Below are positions 48,824-60,273 of a stretch of 64,000 bases of DNA, piece after piece. The position numbers were made by a program, and so were the translations under genes. Origin of the DNA: Cyanophora paradoxa (taxonomy: Eukaryota; Glaucocystophyceae; Cyanophorales; Cyanophoraceae); contig QPMI01000496.1 of NCBI GenBank assembly GCA_004431415.1, forward strand, positions 310,001-374,000, written 5' to 3'. Below the pieces are notes generated by a model. That model was not told where the DNA came from. It worked only from the letters and a program-made list of their open reading frames with translations, and did no database searches. Position 1 is the first letter of the stretch, and every line of letters begins with the position of its first letter.

Positions 48824-51800
48824 TGCCGCTCCTGCAGCGCCGGCTCTACCGGATCCAGTCCAACCACGCCCGCTTCCTGTTTACGCCGTACCCCCCGCAG
48901 CCACTTGGCCCGACCCCGCGGAACTGCGCCGGGAATTCGTGCTTGCCTCACACATTCCCCGGGAAGTGTTCAGCACGGCCGCGCCCGCCCTCCACCGCGC
49001 ACGGCTCTACTGGATGTCCGACGTCACGGCGCGCGATGGGGAACGCCTCTGCACCTGGCGAGACCTGCACCTCCGCGCCCCTGCGGCACGCTCCTTGGGC
49101 AGCGCCCGCCTGGTGGAAGGCGGTGGCCAAGGCCTCACGATCGACGGGCGCGGTTCGGGCGCCCTCCGATACCCCATGCGGCAACCGCCCGGTACCCCTT
49201 CCTCGGCCATGGTACAGCTTCCGGGCGGGGCAAGGAAGTTAATTCACCAACCGGGAGACTTCGTCTGCTACTACGACCTCGCAACGATTCACGAGACGGA
49301 TGCGGTACCGGAAATCGGCCGGGTCCGCTCCGCCGAGGCTGAGGCCGGCAGCCTAGTAGCGACGGAGTGCCGGCTGGAGCACTGGGTCCCCGTCCCAGAA
49401 GAGGCCGACGACGAGGCCGACGGAGCCTACTGCCGCTGCGATGGCCACTGTCAGCTCGGACCCCGCGAAGGGCCGCCCGCCCCAGCTGCGCGCCGCTTTA
49501 ATATCGTACCGGGAGAGGGCCGCCGCCACTGGCACGACGACCACGTCTGCCCTCAAGGCGCCGGCGCGGCCTGCCGGGCGACGAGCACCTGCGATGACGA
49601 GGGCAAGTACGGGACGGCGGTGGGAGGATGGGTAGAGCACGCGTCCGCACTCTGCACGATCCCCGGCACGGTGGAGCTAGTAGAAGTGTCGGGCGCCCCG
49701 TGGAAGAATGCGAGGGGCAGGTACAGACGCGCTCGGGGCGCGCCAGTCGCCAGGTCCTGCGCCAAGCCCGTCTTGAATACTTCAAGCCCTCCAGGCAGGC
49801 GGCCGCGACCATCACTGCGCACCGATGGCGGATGCTGCTGCAGGCAAAGCAGGAGGGCGATGAGCGGGTCAACTGGCACCTCCTCTCCGAGCCCGACGCC
49901 GCTCACCTCGCCACGCTCGAGGCGAACCCGCCCGACTTGCCCCCCCTGCCGCAAGATGAAGCGCCCCCGGTCAGCTCCAACAAGGAGGCGCGCGAGCTAT
50001 ATTACTATCAGGCCGACCCGTACAGTTGGGTTGCATACCTGGAGACCTGGAAGGGCCTCGAAGCCCGCTACCGCAAAGAGCACCTGGAGGCCGAGGCGGC
50101 GCCTGGCGGCTCATACGTGGCCGACGCCCCAGCGTACGCCTGGACGGACGGGAGCCTGAAAGAGGGCCAGACGGTTAACGCTCGCGCGGGCTACGCAGTA
50201 CACTGGCCGGAAACGGACCTCAGAACTGGCGCAAGCCTGCACCCGCCGGGTATCCTCACGGACTTCTTTGCCCGGCTCCGGGGCCTGCAGGAGATCAACA
50301 AGGCGGAACTCCAGGCGGCGCTTATGGCTGACCTGCTCTCGCCTTTCGGAGCGGTTCTACACGTCGACAACATGAACGCGATCCGCTGGTACTCCGATTT
50401 CGTCCAGCACGCGAGCTGCCGCAGCCCGCGGGAATACATCCGGCACGCCTGCTCCGCGGAACTGTACGCATGGAGCAAGCTCAGGACAATGCTAGAGGAG
50501 CGCGGGCGGCCGCTCAAACTCGTCAAAGTCAAAGCGCACGCAAAGGGCGACGCCCGCGACCCCACAACGACGTCGCGGACGCCGGAGCGAACGTGGCGGC
50601 CGACCTGGAGCTGGCGGACGAACACCGGCATGAGCCTCTCTTTCTGCCGCCGGCCTTCAGCATGCCTGCGGTGCTCACCATCAGCGACCCCGACGGGCGC
50701 ACACGACGGGTGGAAGGGGACCCCAAGGCACACATGGACGCACTTCACGAACACCAGACGCACTTTGCCTGGACCCAACAACCGCTGGCTGGCGCGCTCC
50801 TGCGCCGAGGCGCCGACGGCGCAGACATAGCAGGGCTATATGCGGAAACGAGCGTAGGTTCCCGATTCCAAGGCGCCAATGGAGCCCGCAACGCGCTATT
50901 CAAGTTTCGGACGCAGCTGCTCTGTAGCTCGCTACCAGCGAACGAAGTCCGGGTACGTGACCAGAAGGAACTCTACGCCGCCTGCAACCCTGGGGACGCT
51001 GTGCGGGCTGCGCCACCAGAACGCCGCTCCCTCGTGCAGAGACTAGCGGCCCGACAGCCTCACAGAACAGCCAGACTGCAACAGAGGCCTCGCATGCTCA
51101 ACCAGCAGCGGGCGCCAGCCGCCCGATCCGGGCACCGACGGCTCTCACCGCAGGCCCGACTGAAACTTTCCCGCACGTCTTCCTGTGCCCGGGTCCGCAT
51201 GCGGTCGCGCACCGCGCGGAGACTGCTCGCGAACTGAACCGACTTCTGCTCTGCGCATACAGAGAGGCCCACGGCCTCACAGCGCCGCCAGCAGGAGCCC
51301 TCCTTGCTCCCGACCTGGTCCCAATCTTCCTCCGCGTCGCGGACGACGACACCGAGGCGCGCAGCTACGATGGTAGGCCGTACGCGTATCCGCGCCTCTG
51401 GGTGCTCCAGGGCCTTGCTCCGCAGAGTCTAGAAAGCGCCCTCACACGCTGCCTGAACCTTGCACCCCGGTACGCGGCACGCGCAGCTAAACGCGTTCGG
51501 CAAACGCTTCTGGAACGGGCCGACGCCTCTGGTCACGTCGCTGCGAAATCAACGCGGAGTGGGAACGCGACTGCCGCGTCTCCCAGGCCTCAAAGAAGCG
51601 ACCGCGCCCGCCCCGCACGGGCGCCCGCGCCCGAGAGCGGGCCCGCGGCCCCCGGACCTGTAAGGAAGTCTGCGCCGCCTGCGACGGGCCGATTCGCCTT
51701 CACAATCTACTCAACGCCGCTCGGAACGCAGACTGCCCACCGGAGTACGCGGGCTGGAAGGCGGCGCTCCGCGCCCAAGAGCTCTACGATTGCGTCAAGG

Positions 51801-51834
51801 TACGCCCTTGGGAGTCACATCCTAGCCCGCTCTA
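48824..51834 (+). pseudogene. Retrotransposon ORF2, RNase H and C-terminal Cys/His region (frame-broken)
   Basis: A linker with Cys-rich GAYCRCDGHCQLG and HDDHVCPQGAGAACR leads to RNase H: YAWTDGSLKEGQ (first Asp, ~50,140), EINKAELQAALMADLL (Glu), VLHVDNMNAIRWYSD (second Asp) and VKVKAHAKG...HNDVADAGA (His/last Asp), the last two halves separated by a frame change at a CCCC run near 50,560. The end has FPHVFLCPGPHAVAHR, the usual LINE C-terminal Cys/His pattern, and then VCAACDGPIRLHNLLNAARN. Further frame changes near 49,640, 51,120 and 51,490. Confidence 0.75.
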
Positions 51835-52867
51835 AACGGTACCCCGAGCCGCGCGAAAGGGGGGGGGGGGGGGGGGGGCTACGTCGGGAGGAGACTCTCG
51901 ACACCACCTACCTACTACTTCACCATACCTAGTCCTCGAGAAACTTACCTGATCTACTCTTAGCCTCGCACACACTAGATATAGCCGCCCCGACCGACTC
52001 GCTGGGCCCCGCCCAAGCGAGCGCCTGCCTTGCCTCCCTCTCCCGCTCTGCCCTCCCGCTCGCTCTCTTGGCCCTGCCTCCCATTCACGACCTCGCCCGC
52101 GCTCCTCGCGCCTCGACAGGGAGGGAACGATGGATCGGAAGGCTTGGCGGAAGGCTTCGGCTGGTCGTTGCACCCACCAGATACCCGGCCATCGTGCCAG
52201 GACCGTGGGTTGAAGGACCGCCGCGGAGGGGGCTCGCAATTGCCCGCGGCGGGGGTGCGGCGGCTGGTTCGAGGCTGGAAGCCCTGCTGACCGAGAAATC
52301 CGACCCTCCCCTCCCCGCCACGGCCGGCGCCGACCTTCTCCGTCCCGCCCCACTTCTTCCCGCAACGTCCCCCCTCGCCTCATTCCCCTCGCCCCTCTAC
52401 GCCGACGTGCTTCCACCCGCGCTTCGGGCGAGCGGCCCCCTCGACGCGGAGCCCGCCGCGCTAGCTGTAGTCGCGGCCGCGTCGAGAGTAGGCAGATTAG
52501 ACCGCGGGTCCGTCCTGGCTTTCCTACCGTACAGTAGAACAGCCCGCGAGCTCCGGACGTCCCGACGGTCCCTAGGCAGGCAGCACTAGCAGTAGTAGTG
52601 TTTTAATTTACCTCCCTCTCGTAGACCCTGGGTAGTCCTCTCGGTAGCCTAGTCCTAAGCTAGGCTAGATGTATAGGTAGTAGCTCTCTGCTCTGGGTTA
52701 GCTTTGCTTTAGTTTACGTCTCCTTGACTAGCTCCACCCTGTCCGATGGCTGATAGGTTCCCTACCCGGCGTAACCAGTAGGCTCATCTTTCGACTTGAC
52801 ACTTTACGGACTCCTCAGTTCTATCATTAGCCGTATTGTCTCGGTGTGTGCGAATTCACTAATGGGT
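51835..52867 (+). other. 3' region of the retrotransposon
   Basis: Includes a 16-base G run at ~51,858-51,876. GC-rich with scattered open frames but no recognised domain; after ~52,590 it turns into CTAG-rich, T-rich DNA typical of a 3' UTR and ends at the right 58-bp repeat without a poly-A tail. Confidence 0.5.
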
Positions 52868-52925
52868 TCGCAGGCTCGAGAGGCGCGGCGGGCCCAGGCG
52901 GCACTGGCATCACAGTGGCATGCAT
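52868..52925. repeat. Right 58-bp direct repeat flanking the retrotransposon
   Basis: Identical over 58 bases to 41,305-41,362; the flank then diverges (ATATATATGC here versus CACAGTGGC inside the element on the left). Confidence 0.85.
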
Positions 52926-53562
52926 ATATATGCGCAGAGTGCCAGAGTCCCCTGGCCCAGTGGGCCGCGGGGGCCGGCCCGGCCGGGCGGCCCGGGCGGG
53001 CCGGGCGGCCCGGGGCCCGGGCCCCGCGGCCGGGCCGGCGGGCCCCGGCCCCCGAGTCCCATTCGGTATTTTTCTAAAAGAGTCCTTTCGCGGAGCCAAA
53101 CTTTTTGTTTTTTGAAACGAGAATCGAATGGCTCCGGGATTAATTTCGAAAGAGTTACCCACGACTCAGTGACTTACCGTAGACGTCGACTGGTCCGTAC
53201 TACTCGTGAATCGTGATCCTTATATAATTAGCTCCTATGCATCATGGCATGCTATGTGTCTTGCGATCTCGATTGCATTGCTTTGTCGCCCAGGGGCCAG
53301 GACTCGCCCTTCCGTAGTCTCTCAAAAAATTAAACAAAAACACGCCCAATATTAACAATATTAATTGACATGTACATATGTACACGTGCACCTCGATCTG
53401 CCCTTTGGATATTTTTTGATACTCGCAAATATCACTGAGTCACTCATGCAATTCCATGATTATTCCATCTAGAGGGTTTGTATCAAGCTTTTGAGCTTTT
53501 GTATCAAGAGGGTTACTACCAACTTACTACCAGAACACTTAAGTAATGCGCGCACTTAATTA
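52926..53562. other. Gene-free region, GC-palindromic block
   Basis: 52,965-53,060 is almost pure G/C built of GGCCCGGG and GGGCCGGGC palindromes, resembling 58,735-58,790. The rest is AT-rich with ACATGTACATATGTACA near 53,368. No supported gene. Confidence 0.5.
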
Positions 53563-53620
53563 ATGCGCCCCCGAATAAATGCGTTTTCCGGCAGCAAAAC
53601 GCATTAATTCGGGGGCGCAT
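53563..53620. repeat. Hairpin element, 25-bp arms
   Basis: Arm 53,563-53,587 starts ATGCGCCCCCGAAT; arm 53,596-53,620 is its reverse complement with one mismatch; loop of eight bases. A related hairpin lies at 58,889-58,926, and linked sequence (AAAACGCATTAATTTGGTG) at ~54,163. Small MITE-like elements or structured repeats. Confidence 0.8.
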
Positions 53621-54426
53621 GCATTATGCATATGAATATCACAGCGGAACGGCGTTGTATGGCGCCATATACGCTGAAGGAAAAAAGTCCTCTATGTAAA
53701 TCGTTAACTTAAATCGCGTGTTCGCGTTACTGCAAAACTGGGCGAACTCGACTTGAACAATTACGTACCCCCCTTTTGGACTTGGTCGCGGCGCCGCGCG
53801 GCGCAACGAGCTCGCTCATTCTACAAAATCCAGCGCCACCATACAAAACTACGGTAGAGCAGCTGATTGGTAGGCCAATGGCGCGCCGGCGCGCGATTCG
53901 GTCTGGCCGTTTTCGATTTGCTCTGGAGCGAAGTTCGAACGACTTTTTTCCCAACGGCACCCGACTTCACCCCCCCGGTTAATTTTTCAAGTTGAATATG
54001 TTTCAAATATATATTAAGCTCTAATAGACTTGACTTGAAAAATTAAACTTGAGCGTATAGGGCGCCATACAACGCCGTTCCGCTGTGTATTGAAGCGCTA
54101 AGAAAACTACGTACGGTCTGTACCCCCCCATACGAAGCCAAAAGGCCTCAAAAGTTAGAGTCAAAACGCATTAATTTGGTGCCGCATTAGAGTCAAAGCC
54201 GCTCAGGCGGCTCAGCGGCTGAGTCGTCTAGATCTATGGCGACTCATTGGCGAGTCATTGGCGACTCGATCATTGGAATCAAGTCGTCTGAATCAAGACG
54301 CTGGAGGACTAGTACTAACGTAATTTTCACCAGGATTTTCGGGTTTTGGCGAAATAAAGTGCTGGCGGATATCCGTAATTTCGTATGTTTACAGTACCGT
54401 AGCAGGAAAATAATTAGTACTTTGCC

Positions 54427-54596
54427 AAACTAGTTTATTTAGTACAGGAAAATAATTAGTACTTTGCCAAATCTGCCACTTTAGCAGCTGGTAAATCTTT
54501 AGTAGGTCGGTCTTCGCAGGGCTTTTGTTTGGCGGAGAGAGGACGACCCCTACAAATTCTCGGCTTTAGCAGGTGAGAAATATTTAGTAGATCGCC
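54427..54596 (-). repeat. Dispersed repeat family R1, copy 2 (inverted)
   Basis: Reverse complement aligns with 13,411-13,592 over its whole length with the same block order. Immediately upstream a segment containing GGAAAATAATTAGTAC is tandemly duplicated (about 54,402 and 54,448). Confidence 0.75.
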
Positions 54597-55190
54597 CAAA
54601 AACTTTTAGTACTTTTTTTTTCAGGATAGCCCAATTCTTGGGCGATGATGTTATTTTCAGTTAGCTAACTTCATCGTATGCACTACCGGTTCGGACTGGG
54701 CCGAACTCTGGGTCAGCTCATAACCTGTGGCCGCTACACAGGGATAGGCGCTTCGACGCTAGCTCGGAGCGTTCAGAGTGGCCTTGGGGGAGAACTTGGG
54801 CGGGGTGTCCTTCTTGGGCTCGCGTTGGCGATACGTAGTCGGTAGGGGGGGTGGGGGGGGGTGGGTGGGGTGGGGGGTAGTACATGCCTAGGGCGTTTGC
54901 ACATCCCCCTATCTTTTGGGCGTGAGGGGCGCGGGGCGGGTGTCCCGGGGAGCCGGGATGGGGCGGGGTACGTGGGGGAGGGGTGGGCGCAGGCTAGGTG
55001 GGGGCCCAGCTGGGCCGGGGCGAGGGTACGGGGCGAGTGATCGGGGATGGTGAGCACTCGCCTGGCATTGCTTCACTGAGCATACATGACAGCTGTGATT
55101 CTCGCCCGTGGGGGCAGCTAGGCCTTAAGGCCGCTCAGGTAAGAAGAAAAAAGAAAGAGAGAAAGAAAGGGGTGGCCGGGGGCCCCAGCT
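54597..55190. other. Gene-free region, 3' flank of the second retroelement
   Basis: Contains a GGGGGTGGGGGG-type G-rich tract (54,843-54,882) and a GAAAGAAAG purine stretch (55,143-55,170). No supported gene. Confidence 0.45.
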
Positions 55191-56672
55191 CTAGGGGGGA
55201 CCTAGAGAGTCTGCGCCGCTGCGTTGTCCGCCGCCGCGGCGCGGCGGCCGGCGAGGTAGGTCTCTACGGCGGCGGGGCCGCCGATGGCCGCTGTGAGCTC
55301 GGCGAGGAGCTTCTGGGTGGCCTGGTAGTTGGCGAGCGTGATGTTGGCCGGGGCGGGGCCGGAGGCGGGGGCCGGGCCCGGGGCGGGCGCGGGGGCGGCG
55401 ATCGGCGCGGGGCGACGGCGGCGGCTGCCGCGGCAGCGGCAGCGGTGGGGTGGGGCGCGGGGGCAGCCGGGGCGGCGGGGGCGGTGGCGCCGCCTTTGCT
55501 CTTCTTGCGCGCGTCGGGCCCGAAGCGCTCGGTCGCGCGCTTGCGGGACTGGGCGGCGATCTCCGCCGCGATCTTGGCTGCCTCCTCGTTGGTCTTGCCC
55601 TCGTTGAGGGCGCTGAGGCGGTTGAGCCGGCGGGCCGTGGTGGAGTGGCCTGGGCGGTACGAGGCGCGGCCGCCCACCCCGTTGGGGTAGTGGATATCGA
55701 TGCGGTGCTCCGTGACGACCTTCGCGCTGGTCTCGGAGGCCGCCAGGGCCAGCGAGTCGGGGTAGAGCGACATGCCTTGCCGATCCGCATGCGCATGACG
55801 GATAACAGCTTAACTTGCATCTGCCAGACATTGTCCGAGCCGCAGCGGTCCTGCATAAAGCCCGTCTGCACTGAGCTGATCGTGTGCTGGCACGCGGGTG
55901 CAATGCGCTTGGCTAGGACCGCCCCGAATAGGCGGCGGTCGATTTGCAGGAGGGTGATCGGGCGCCAGTTCTGTATCTGATCGCGGTCGCCCTTCTTATA
56001 GAGCAGTTGGAGCAGGCCCGTGCGCTGGCGCTCGGAGAGGGTGCCCAGGGCCCGTGCGCAGTTATAACTCTCCGTGACTATCGGGCCGAGGATGTCCCAG
56101 AACGTTAGATAGAATTTAACGGTGATGCCGTCCTCGCCCGGCGCCGTTGACTTATTCATGACTTTAAGGCATGTCTCGACTTCGCCGACCGTATAGGGGG
56201 CGCGCATCGGGGGACACAAGTGCGGGGGCGCTGTGTCAGTGCAGCGGGAGAGGAGCTCCGCCTCATCGTGGGAGAGGGGGTCCTCAGGCGTAAGGAGGTA
56301 GGCCGCGCAGAGCTTGGCCACCACCTCCGGGAAGGCCTCGGCGGCTTCCGGGGTCACGTCCACCGGGCCCGAGGGCCCTGTGTTCGTTCTCGGGCGAGCG
56401 TCGTCCGGCTCAGACCCCGATTCATGCGAGCGAGCGCCGTCTGGCTCAGACCCCGCGGTGGTAGCTGGGCGAGCGTTTGATTGCTCATGCGCCCGGGTAT
56501 GCGTAGGGGTCGTCGGCTTGCATGCCGGCCGGCGGCTTGCATGCCGGCGCCAGCGGTGCCAGCAGAGGCGGCGTCGCAGCGGGGCGGGGGAGCGGGGCTC
56601 GGGGCTCTGTCCACCGCCGCGTCTTGGGGCGCTTGCTCCGCGTCCCGCCGGAGGCCTGCGAGCGTCGTGCAC
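55191..56672 (-). pseudogene. Truncated second retroelement: RT N-terminal half joined to Ala/Pro-rich tail
   Basis: On the minus strand the frame carries VETCLKVMNKSTAPGEDGIT, RTGLLQLLYKKGDRDQIQNW with RPITLLQIDRRLFGAVLAKR, and TISSVQTGFMQDRCGSDNVW, the fingers and early palm of a LINE-type reverse transcriptase distinct from the one at 46-49 kb. The motif A-C core with YxDD is missing. After a one-base frame change near 55,775 it continues into SLYPDSLALAASETSAKVV, HSTTARRLNRLSALNEGKTN and RKRATERFGPDARKKSKGG plus a long Ala/Pro-rich tail. Repeats of SGSEPDxAR appear near the N-terminal side. Probably a chimeric or deleted element. Confidence 0.7.
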
Positions 56673-56711
56673 GTGTCACAGAGAGCCAAGTGAGCGGGGG
56701 GATGCGGCCCC

Positions 56712-57025
56712 GTGGTTCTTGAGTGTCGTGCTGGCGCGGGCGGCCCCGTGCACGGGCCGCCGGCGCCGGCGTGCTCTGCGGCAGTACGGGGCCGGCGTCA
56801 GAGTTCATAGGGGAGGGGCGCGGGCGGTGGGCGTGAGCGACGGGCGCGGGGAGGGTCCGCAGGATCCCCCGTGGTGCTTGGATGTCGTGCTGGCTCTGAC
56901 GGCCCTGCGCGCGCGCCGCCGGCGCCGGCGTACTCTGTGGCGGTGCGAGGCAGGCGTCAGAGCGCATACTGGAAGGGCGCGAGCGAAAGGCGTGAGCGAG
57001 GGCGCGGGGGGGGTTCTGCTACGAC
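56712..57025. repeat. Tandem duplication, about 159-bp unit
   Basis: Unit 1 begins GTGGTTCTTGAGTGTCGTGC at 56,712 and unit 2 GTGGTGCTTGGATGTCGTGC at 56,871, with matching CGCCGGCGCCGGCGT and GGCGTCAGAG blocks in each. A third weak copy may start near 57,193 (TTGGCTCTAGATGTTGTG). Confidence 0.65.
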
Positions 57026-60000
57026 GGAGTCCGGTGCGTTGGCGGAGCCGCGTGTCCGACTGTACGGAGTTGAGTCGGGTCGTGCGTCGTGCGCTGTGGG
57101 CCGGGCGTGGGCTCAGGCGGGCCGCGCATGCGCGGAGGGCATGCGTTGGCGGGAAGGCGGGCGGAGCGAGGACGGGAGCTTAAGCGAGCACATATTGGCT
57201 CTAGATGTTGTGTGGCGGCTCTCGGGCGCGCTCGGAGCGGCAGGGGAGGGCGGCGGGAACCGGCCCATTCAAACACGTTACCGCGGGAGCCGGCGACGGT
57301 CGCGGCGCTGCTAGGGGCGCAGCTGCTCTTCTAGGTGTCTGCGGTGTCGCCGCGGCTGTCGGTGCCCGCCCGGCTGACCTACTTTGCGCGTTCGGGCTGT
57401 GCTGGACTACGGAGCGTCGGCCGCGCGAGTTTTGGGACCAGCCACGTGCAGTGCTAACAGGCACCCGCGTTGGGGAAGCCCCACTGCGCCGGCTTACTCG
57501 CTCGCGGGCCTTCGCTCAATTTTCCGGGGTACCGGAATCAACTTTTAGTACTATAAATATGCAGCCCACTAAATATTTCTAGTTCTACGTGTACAGTAGT
57601 ACGAATATCCGCCGCGAACCGTTTTGAACCGCCGGCACGTTACCAAAACCCGGCCGGAAATCCTGGGGAAAATTAATCCGCCAGCGTCTTAAGCTTGCAA
57701 ATTGATTTCGCCGCGGCGCCGCCTCGCGATCGAGGCTCGAGCTCGCGACTTTGCCATAGAAGGATCAGCCGCCGGTACCCCTCTCTCCATGCCATGATGC
57801 AAAGGCTTAATTCGCCGGCGTCGACCGTTGGACGTCAAATATATATATTCGCCAGCGCGAGGGTCTGGCGAATATTGTCGAAATTAAACGCTGGCGGATA
57901 CTCGTACGTTTACAGACAAATTACTAAGTTACAGTACTGTAAGCTTAAGGCGGGGTATTTAGTTAGACGTTTGCCCACCCACCACGATAGACGTGGACAA
58001 ATTTTAAAGTTAGACGAGCTGCTAGCTGGGCCGGTTTTCAAAGTTTCGCTGTCGCGTAGCTTCCGTAATTTGGCGGAGTAGATATTGAAAAAGTCACTCG
58101 GCCTTTGGAGTGTAAGAGTCGTCGACGTCGACTCGACGATCGCCTAAGCTACGTCAACGGGACCCTTAGCTCCATGAGAATCCTGTAGCCGGGCAGGGCA
58201 TCGAAGGTGATTGGAGGCGCCGTACGTATACCGCCGGTAGCCCGCTAGCGCCCGCCCCCCTCGCCTCGGCGACGTGCCGTAGCGCTCGTCGACGAGGCTT
58301 AGATCCGAAGGCGGGACACTAATTGCTCAAATAGTGTCCCGCGCTAGCTACGAAATTATTTCGGCTAGCTTACGAATTAACATTTCCTTAATGAAGTTTT
58401 AACGTAAGCCTAAGCGTAAGCCGGACGCGGAGCCCGTCATCATACAAAGTCGCGACAGCGAAAACCCCCCCTGGTCGCTCCATACAAGCGTTACTATGTT
58501 ATACCGAGTTAGACGGGGATTAAGTTAGACGAGTGGGTTATCTCGTCTATCCGCGCCTAACTTTATACCCGTCTAACATATATAAGTTTGGCTCTCAGTA
58601 GTAAGTTTTACAGTACAGTAAGTTTGGCTCTCAGTAGAAAAAAACGATTTACTCAGGAGAAAAAATCGACTCACTCAGGGCGTACGTTTTTCGGACGGAT
58701 GGGGCCGCTCACTGAGTCAACGGGTGGGGCCGCCGGGCCGCACTGGGGCGGCACTGGCCGGGGCCGGGGGCCGAGGGCCCGCGAGATCGACTCCGCCCGG
58801 CGGCCGCCGACTCGAGTCCCGTCACGGCGTGATCATCCGATCTTCCGTACTACTACCGTAAGTTCGCGCATAATATTAGTTCGGTACCAAATTAGTGCGT
58901 TTTTTGCCGTAAAAACGCACTAATTTGAGACCGCACTAATTACAGGACGCTAAGAAAATGCTGTAGGGGTACAGCGTGTACCCCCCGCCCCATACACTGG
59001 AAACGAATAAACGCACTAATTTGAGACCGAACTAATTACTATGGTCGGGGTCCGGGTCTTAAAACGAACTAATATCGTGCGAATTATTGTGTTTTACGGT
59101 ACTAGCTATAGGCTACTAGACTACTACTAGCCTATATAGCTAGTACTACGGTAGCCTACTTACTACTTAGTACTAGTTAGTAGTAGCCTACTCAGGCTAT
59201 ACTAGTATACTGTAAAACGAGAAATGTCCGGCGTCACTTTATTTCGGCAAAATCTGAAAAATGCGCCGAAATTGTGGTTCGCCAGCATCATATTTTCGGC
59301 AATACAGCCAGTCCGCTTAGGGGGCGGGTACATTGATCCCTCTTCTGCCATACATCTGCACAATTCTAGCAGTTTCAAATATTCGGCGCCGTAAGCCTAT
59401 GCCGAATAGCGCCGAATATTAAGCGCCGCCGGAGATTTCACGTTTTACAGTATATAGTGTCACCTGGACTGGCTGTCACAGTGCACGTGTCACAGTGTAC
59501 AGCATGCGCACTGCGGCAGCGAGTAACTTATATTAGTAGTAACCGTAACGTATAACACTCAAACTTGAAACTTGAAACACAGTACTACGGTACTAACAGT
59601 CTAACACTGACTCGGACGGAGTCGGAGTCTGTCGGACCGTCGGACGGGGCCGCCGGTGCATGTACAGTGATGTACTAGTGTATGCCGTCACTTTGCCGTG
59701 TGACGTGCACGTGCCGCCGCCCGCGGCCGGGCGCCGCGCGCGCGCGCCGCGGGCGGGCCGGCAATGCCCGGCATGCGCGCGGCGCGCGCATGCCATGATG
59801 CTTACTAAGTTAGTGCACGGTTAGTGCGCATGCGCAGTGCGCATGCCGCATGCGCCGCCGGCCCGCCGCTATCATAGTATGTACATGTGCGCGTATACGT
59901 ACCAGTACCGTGGCGCACGTACGTTGTGCTGACCGTCGGACGTCGACTCGGACTCCGGGATTGTACCGTACTACGGTAGTACCGTGCATGCGCATATCAT

Positions 60001-60273
60001 AGTATGTACACGAGCCTCGGAGCTGTCACCATGCCGCAGTGCACGCACTCCGAGGCTCATGATCAGTGCGGCAGCGCGCGCGCATGCGCATGACCAGCTG
60101 CAGCTGCAGGCTGCAGCCTTAAGCTTAGTACTAGTAAGCTATGAAAGTTAGACCAGCGCGGGCAGCGCCGCCTCGCTAGTCCGGTGACCTATATTCGCAT
60201 TGGCGCCAGCTAAAGGCTACAGCTGCAGCTTCTATAGCTAGCCCTTGCAATTGGCGGCAGCTGCACGCGCAGT
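57026..60273. other. Gene-free repeat-rich region
   Basis: No supported gene. Holds R1-like fragments (CACTAAATATTTCTAG, 57,565), GCGGGACACTA/TAGTGTCCCGC hairpin (58,311-58,342), TTAGACG repeats (58,505-58,575), the 16-bp hairpin at 58,889-58,926, CGGCAAxx and CGCCGAA repeats (59,230-59,430), and a GC-only palindromic block at 59,705-59,790. TACCCCCC followed within 30 bases by CATAC recurs (54,121; 58,978). Confidence 0.5.
58889..58926. repeat. Hairpin element, 16-bp perfect arms
   Basis: AAATTAGTGCGTTTTT and AAAAACGCACTAATTT flank a six-base loop. Flanking GAxCCGxACTAATTAC recurs at ~58,928 and ~59,026, so the unit is repeated locally. Confidence 0.8.

Larger units (their letters stand above)
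41363..52867 (+). mobile_element. Non-LTR (LINE-type) retrotransposon, about 11.5 kb
   Basis: Bounded by a perfect 58-bp direct repeat. Carries a gag-like ORF1, a small middle frame and an ORF2 region with apurinic-type endonuclease, reverse transcriptase, RNase H and a C-terminal Cys/His motif, all on the plus strand. There are no LTRs and no obvious poly-A tail at the 3' end. ORF2 is interrupted by several single-base frame changes, so this copy is probably non-autonomous now. Domain order APE-RT-RNase H fits the I/Tad/L1-like branch of LINEs. Confidence 0.88.

Noticed and set aside
52068-52589. 173-codon frame near the retrotransposon 3' end
   Set aside because: Pro/Ala/Leu-rich with no domain, and overlapping frames are equally open; judged 3' UTR or decayed sequence.
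41305-52925. Interpretation of the 58-bp direct repeats as LTRs
   Set aside because: Too short, no primer-binding site or polypurine tract, and the encoded APE endonuclease is a non-LTR feature.
22805-55170. CRISPR or bacterial features
   Set aside because: No repeat-spacer array; only microsatellites and purine tracts. Introns and eukaryotic genes exclude a prokaryotic host.
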